A DNA stretch of 64,000 nt from the NCBI RefSeq assembly GCF_042683665.1, contig NZ_JBHUOO010000016.1. One strand, written 5' to 3'. Of the stretch, positions 61,708-64,000 are shown one piece after another. The notes below the pieces were generated by a model. The model ran no database searches. It had not been told where the DNA came from and worked only from the letters and a program-made list of their open reading frames with translations. The stretch's first letter is position 1. Each line of letters opens with the position of its first letter. This DNA is from Leeuwenhoekiella polynyae (GTDB lineage Bacteria; Bacteroidota; Bacteroidia; Flavobacteriales; Flavobacteriaceae). The translations under genes and the position numbers were made by a program.

Positions 61708-63043
61708 ACTTGTTGAGTCTGCGGTAAAGCGCGGTACGCGTAATGCCCAGTTCTTTGGCCGATTTAGAAATATTACCCTTATTTTTCTCAATCACGTTGA
61801 GGATGGTGTTTTTCTCCACAGCATCCAGATTGGTTGTTTTGAGTTTGAGTTCGGTTTCCGGTTGTTGCTCTATGGGCGAAAAGGCTAAATCTTCGGCACT
61901 TAAGACAGAACCTTCGGCCATGATCACAGCGCGTTCCAAAGCATATTGCAGTTCACGGACGTTACCGGGAAAAGCGTGTTCTTTTAGTTTTTTTATAAAA
62001 CCGGGATCCAGACTGAAGCTTGCTTTGCCATACTTTTCGGCATAGCTTTTTACAAAATACTGAGCCAAAAGACTCAGGTCTGTACCGCGATCGCGTAGGG
62101 GCGGAATCATCAGGTCTACGGTGTTGATGCGGTAGATCAAATCCTTGCGAAACTTACTTTCATCAGCCAGATCGGTAAGGCTAATATTGGTTGCACAAAT
62201 AAGCCTGATGTCAATGTGTACCGACTCGTTTGACCCCAGCGGAGTTACCTGCCTGTTTTGTAAAACCGTGAGCAGTCTGGCTTGCTGCCGAAGGCTGATG
62301 TTACCTATTTCATCCAGAAAAAGGGTGCCGCCGTGTGCAGCTTCAAAACGACCTTTGCGGTCTTCCCGTGCATCGGTAAAAGCCCCTTTTTTGTAACCAA
62401 ACAATTCGCTTTCAAAAAGACTTTCGGTAAGCGCTCCTACATCCACTTTTACAAAAGGCTGGTTTTTACGCAGGGAATTTTCGTGAATGGATCGGGCAAT
62501 GAGGTCTTTACCGGTTCCGTTTTCGCCCAAAATCAACACATTGGCATCGGTAGGGGCCACTTTTTTAAGCTTTACAAACACCTCCTGCATAGGTTCGCTA
62601 TCGCCTATGATCTGAGTATCAGACTCCAGTTTGATTCGTTGACTACCGGGTTTTTTCTTTTTGGATAAGATTTCGGCCATGGACTCGAGTAGTTTTTCGT
62701 TCTTCCAAGGCTTTACCAAAAAGTCAGAAGCACCTTCTTTAAGGGAACGAATGGCAAGGTCTATATCGCCATAAGCCGTAATCAGCATCACGTCTGTGGC
62801 CGGTTTCCAGGCTTTGATCTTATTGAGCCAAAAAATACCCTCGTTGCCTGTGTTGACGAGTCCGTTGTAATTCATATCGAGAATCACCAGATCAAAATCC
62901 TGTTTGCTCAAAATAGCCTGCAGTGCATTTGGGTTTTTTTCGACCACGACCTGTTTGACCTGTGGTTTGAGTAAAAGCCGCAGTGCCGTAAGTACGTCTT
63001 CATCATCGTCAATAACCAGTATGTGAGCGTCTTTGAGTTGCAT
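61697..63043 (-). CDS. NtrC-family sigma-54-dependent response regulator
   Basis: The product has 448 residues in three parts. Residues 1-125 are a receiver with Asp56 (LVILDMNYNG). Residues about 145-375 are the AAA+ domain with Walker A GENGTGKD (173-180), Walker B LFLDEIG and the arginine finger region. Residues 405-448 are a Fis-type HTH (GNISKSAKELGITRTALYRR). The sigma-54 contact loop reads GAFTDA at 220-225 instead of GAFTGA; this variant exists in several activators. It is probably activated by the kinase and drives the divergent efflux gene through the sites at 63114-63154. Confidence 0.93.
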   Translation of the reverse strand: MQLKDAHILVIDDDEDVLTALRLLLKPQVKQVVVEKNPNALQAILSKQDFDLVILDMNYNGLVNTGNEGIFWLNKIKAWKPATDVMLITAYGDIDLAIRSLKEGASDFLVKPWKNEKLLESMAEILSKKKKPGSQRIKLESDTQIIGDSEPMQEVFVKLKKVAPTDANVLILGENGTGKDLIARSIHENSLRKNQPFVKVDVGALTESLFESELFGYKKGAFTDAREDRKGRFEAAHGGTLFLDEIGNISLRQQARLLTVLQNRQVTPLGSNESVHIDIRLICATNISLTDLADESKFRKDLIYRINTVDLMIPPLRDRGTDLSLLAQYFVKSYAEKYGKASFSLDPGFIKKLKEHAFPGNVRELQYALERAVIMAEGSVLSAEDLAFSPIEQQPETELKLKTTNLDAVEKNTILNVIEKNKGNISKSAKELGITRTALYRRLNKYDL

Positions 63044-63113
63044 ACTTACAATATTACAATTTTCGACTTTTGAGCAACCCGTAGAACTGGGCTAATTTTT
63101 AGCTGTACCAAAA

Positions 63114-63154
63114 GTGTATCGGCAGCGTACATGAAGTGTATCAAAACCGAACAC
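63114..63154. promoter_or_regulatory. paired enhancer-like sites for the sigma-54 activator
   Basis: Two sites start GTGTATC and end with CG-x-ACA: 63114-63132 and 63136-63154. They are 22 bp apart, two helical turns. The second also forms AAGTGT...ACACTT. Together they suit cooperative binding of a dimeric NtrC-type activator, 55-95 bp upstream of the -24 element. Confidence 0.5.
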
Positions 63155-63206
63155 TTTTAATAAGGGTTTTATTTTTAAAAAACTAATAATCAGCAGGTTA
63201 AAACTG

Positions 63207-63220
63207 TGGCACGGTATTGC
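63207..63220 (+). promoter_or_regulatory. sigma-54-type -24/-12 promoter candidate
   Basis: TGGCACGGTATTGC contains both halves of the consensus TGGCAC...TTGC, but the GG and GC pairs are 9 instead of 10 bases apart. It lies 29 bp before the HlyD-type start codon. Confidence 0.45.
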
Positions 63221-63248
63221 TTTGTAAACAGGTGCAAACAATCATTTT

Positions 63249-64000
63249 ATGGATATCCCTTTAGAAAAGAAACGCTTTACCACTCAAAAAATACTGATGA
63301 TCGCAGGCGGTATTGCCTTAGCTGCACTTATTATTTTTGTGATCTTATCTACTACAGGCAATTCAAAACTCAATGTACAAAAAGAGCGTCTGAGCATCGC
63401 AACGGTTAAGCAAGATGTTTTTCAGGAAAACATTCCGGTGAATGGGGTGGTGATGCCTATTACCACGATTTATCTTGATGCGCTTGAAGGTGGTCGCGTA
63501 GAAGAAAAGTTTGTAGAAGACGGCGCGGTGATGAAAAAAGGCGAACCCATTTTACGCCTTTCAAATACCGATCTGGAATTAAGCCTTGTAAATCAGGAAA
63601 CCCAGGTATATAACTTGTTGACCCAAATGCAGATTTCGCAGAATGCCGCGCGTCAAAATACCATTGTGAAACTCAATCAATATACCGATGTGGAGAATAG
63701 CCTCATCGAAGCTAAACGGGTGTACGAACTCAATCAAAAGCTTTACGATAAAGATGCGATAGCAAGACAGGATTTGATTAAATCAAAAAATGACTACAAC
63801 TACCAGAAGGAACGTATGCAGCTGGCAGAGCAAATTCTGGCTCAGGATTCTATCGCTGTGAAACAGGAAAAAAATCAGGTTTCAAGCTCGTATGCACGTA
63901 CCCAGAATGCTTTAGAATTGATGCGTCGCAAGGTAGCCGATTTGGTGGTTCGGGCGCCGGTTGACGGGCAACTCACTTCACTTGATGCTGAGATTGGCCA
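63249..64000 (+). CDS. HlyD/RND-type efflux periplasmic adaptor, 3' cut by window end
   Basis: The ATG at 63249 opens a frame that is still open at the window end (250 codons). One N-terminal membrane helix (about 13-35, ILMIAGGIALAALIIFVIL) is followed by a lipoyl/barrel-sandwich half (IYLDALEGGRVEEKFVEDGAVMKKGEPIL). A long coiled coil rich in Gln and Lys comes next (about 95-225), then the second sandwich half (ADLVVRAPVDGQLTSLDAEIG). This is the membrane fusion protein order. It links an inner-membrane pump, probably an ABC transporter of MacB type in the missing DNA, to a TolC-like channel. Its promoter region has sigma-54 features. Confidence 0.88.
   Translation, partial: MDIPLEKKRFTTQKILMIAGGIALAALIIFVILSTTGNSKLNVQKERLSIATVKQDVFQENIPVNGVVMPITTIYLDALEGGRVEEKFVEDGAVMKKGEPILRLSNTDLELSLVNQETQVYNLLTQMQISQNAARQNTIVKLNQYTDVENSLIEAKRVYELNQKLYDKDAIARQDLIKSKNDYNYQKERMQLAEQILAQDSIAVKQEKNQVSSSYARTQNALELMRRKVADLVVRAPVDGQLTSLDAEIG

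Overview
This 64 kb window comes from a Bacteroidota genome, most likely a marine-type member of the Flavobacteriaceae. The evidence is a SusC/SusD pair, a type IX secretion C-terminal domain, a fused CcoN-CcoO oxidase subunit, near absence of Shine-Dalgarno sequences, promoters with the TAnnTTTG -7 element, and lipoproteins with Bacteroidetes-style signal peptides. No rRNA, tRNA or CRISPR array was seen.

Region 1 (1-8.3 kb) is an accessory zone. It opens with what looks like an IS21-type transposon end fused to a truncated OLD-family nuclease. It then holds a TonB_C/propeller protein, a rhomboid remnant, a membrane protein, a HEAT-like lipoprotein built from 78-bp repeats, two paralogous small lipoproteins, a decayed copy of an MFS gene whose intact copy lies at 17-18 kb, and a membrane-anchored AraC-type regulator. 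REP-like palindromes recur between these genes.

Region 2 (8.5-17 kb) is a 2501-residue secreted protein with FG-GAP repeats, about 18 nearly identical MBG repeats and a T9SS sorting domain, followed by an outer-membrane beta-barrel gene. Region 3 (17-24.5 kb) holds Bcr/CflA-type MFS, msrA, a lipoprotein and a TlpA-like thioredoxin, separated by kilobase-long gene-free stretches. Those stretches are filled with a modular, hairpin-rich repeat family that returns at 30-31 kb.

Region 4 (24.6-28 kb) is a glycan operon: GH43, a clan GH-A hydrolase and aldose 1-epimerase. Region 5 (28.1-40.8 kb) is a micro-oxic respiration cluster: a small membrane protein, hemN, ccoI, ccoS, ccoNO, ccoQ, ccoP, ccoG, a previously unlisted 49-aa Cys-rich protein, ccoH, a SafE-like membrane protein and a Crp/Fnr regulator. 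Three 14-bp palindromes of the form TGAC-N4-RTCA lie at its promoters, which points to a local FNR-like regulon.

Region 6 (40.8-47.2 kb) has two GH43-type genes in one operon, then an operon of a threonine-synthase-like PLP enzyme, a DUF1611 protein and an enolase-superfamily epimerase. The last two match the DgcN/DgcA pair of D-glutamate catabolism. Region 7 (48.4-56.3 kb) is a SusCD pair followed by two alkaline phosphatases, one fused to a PLC/GDPD-like phosphodiesterase; this looks like an organophosphate uptake locus. Region 8 (56.4-60.3 kb) is a TonB receptor plus DUF4374 lipoprotein pair, similar to XusA/XusB xenosiderophore uptake, behind an iron-box-like palindrome. Region 9 (60.3-64 kb) is a histidine kinase and sigma-54 activator, divergent from a HlyD-type efflux adaptor that is cut by the window end. 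Paired enhancer-like palindromes and a -24/-12-like promoter lie between them.
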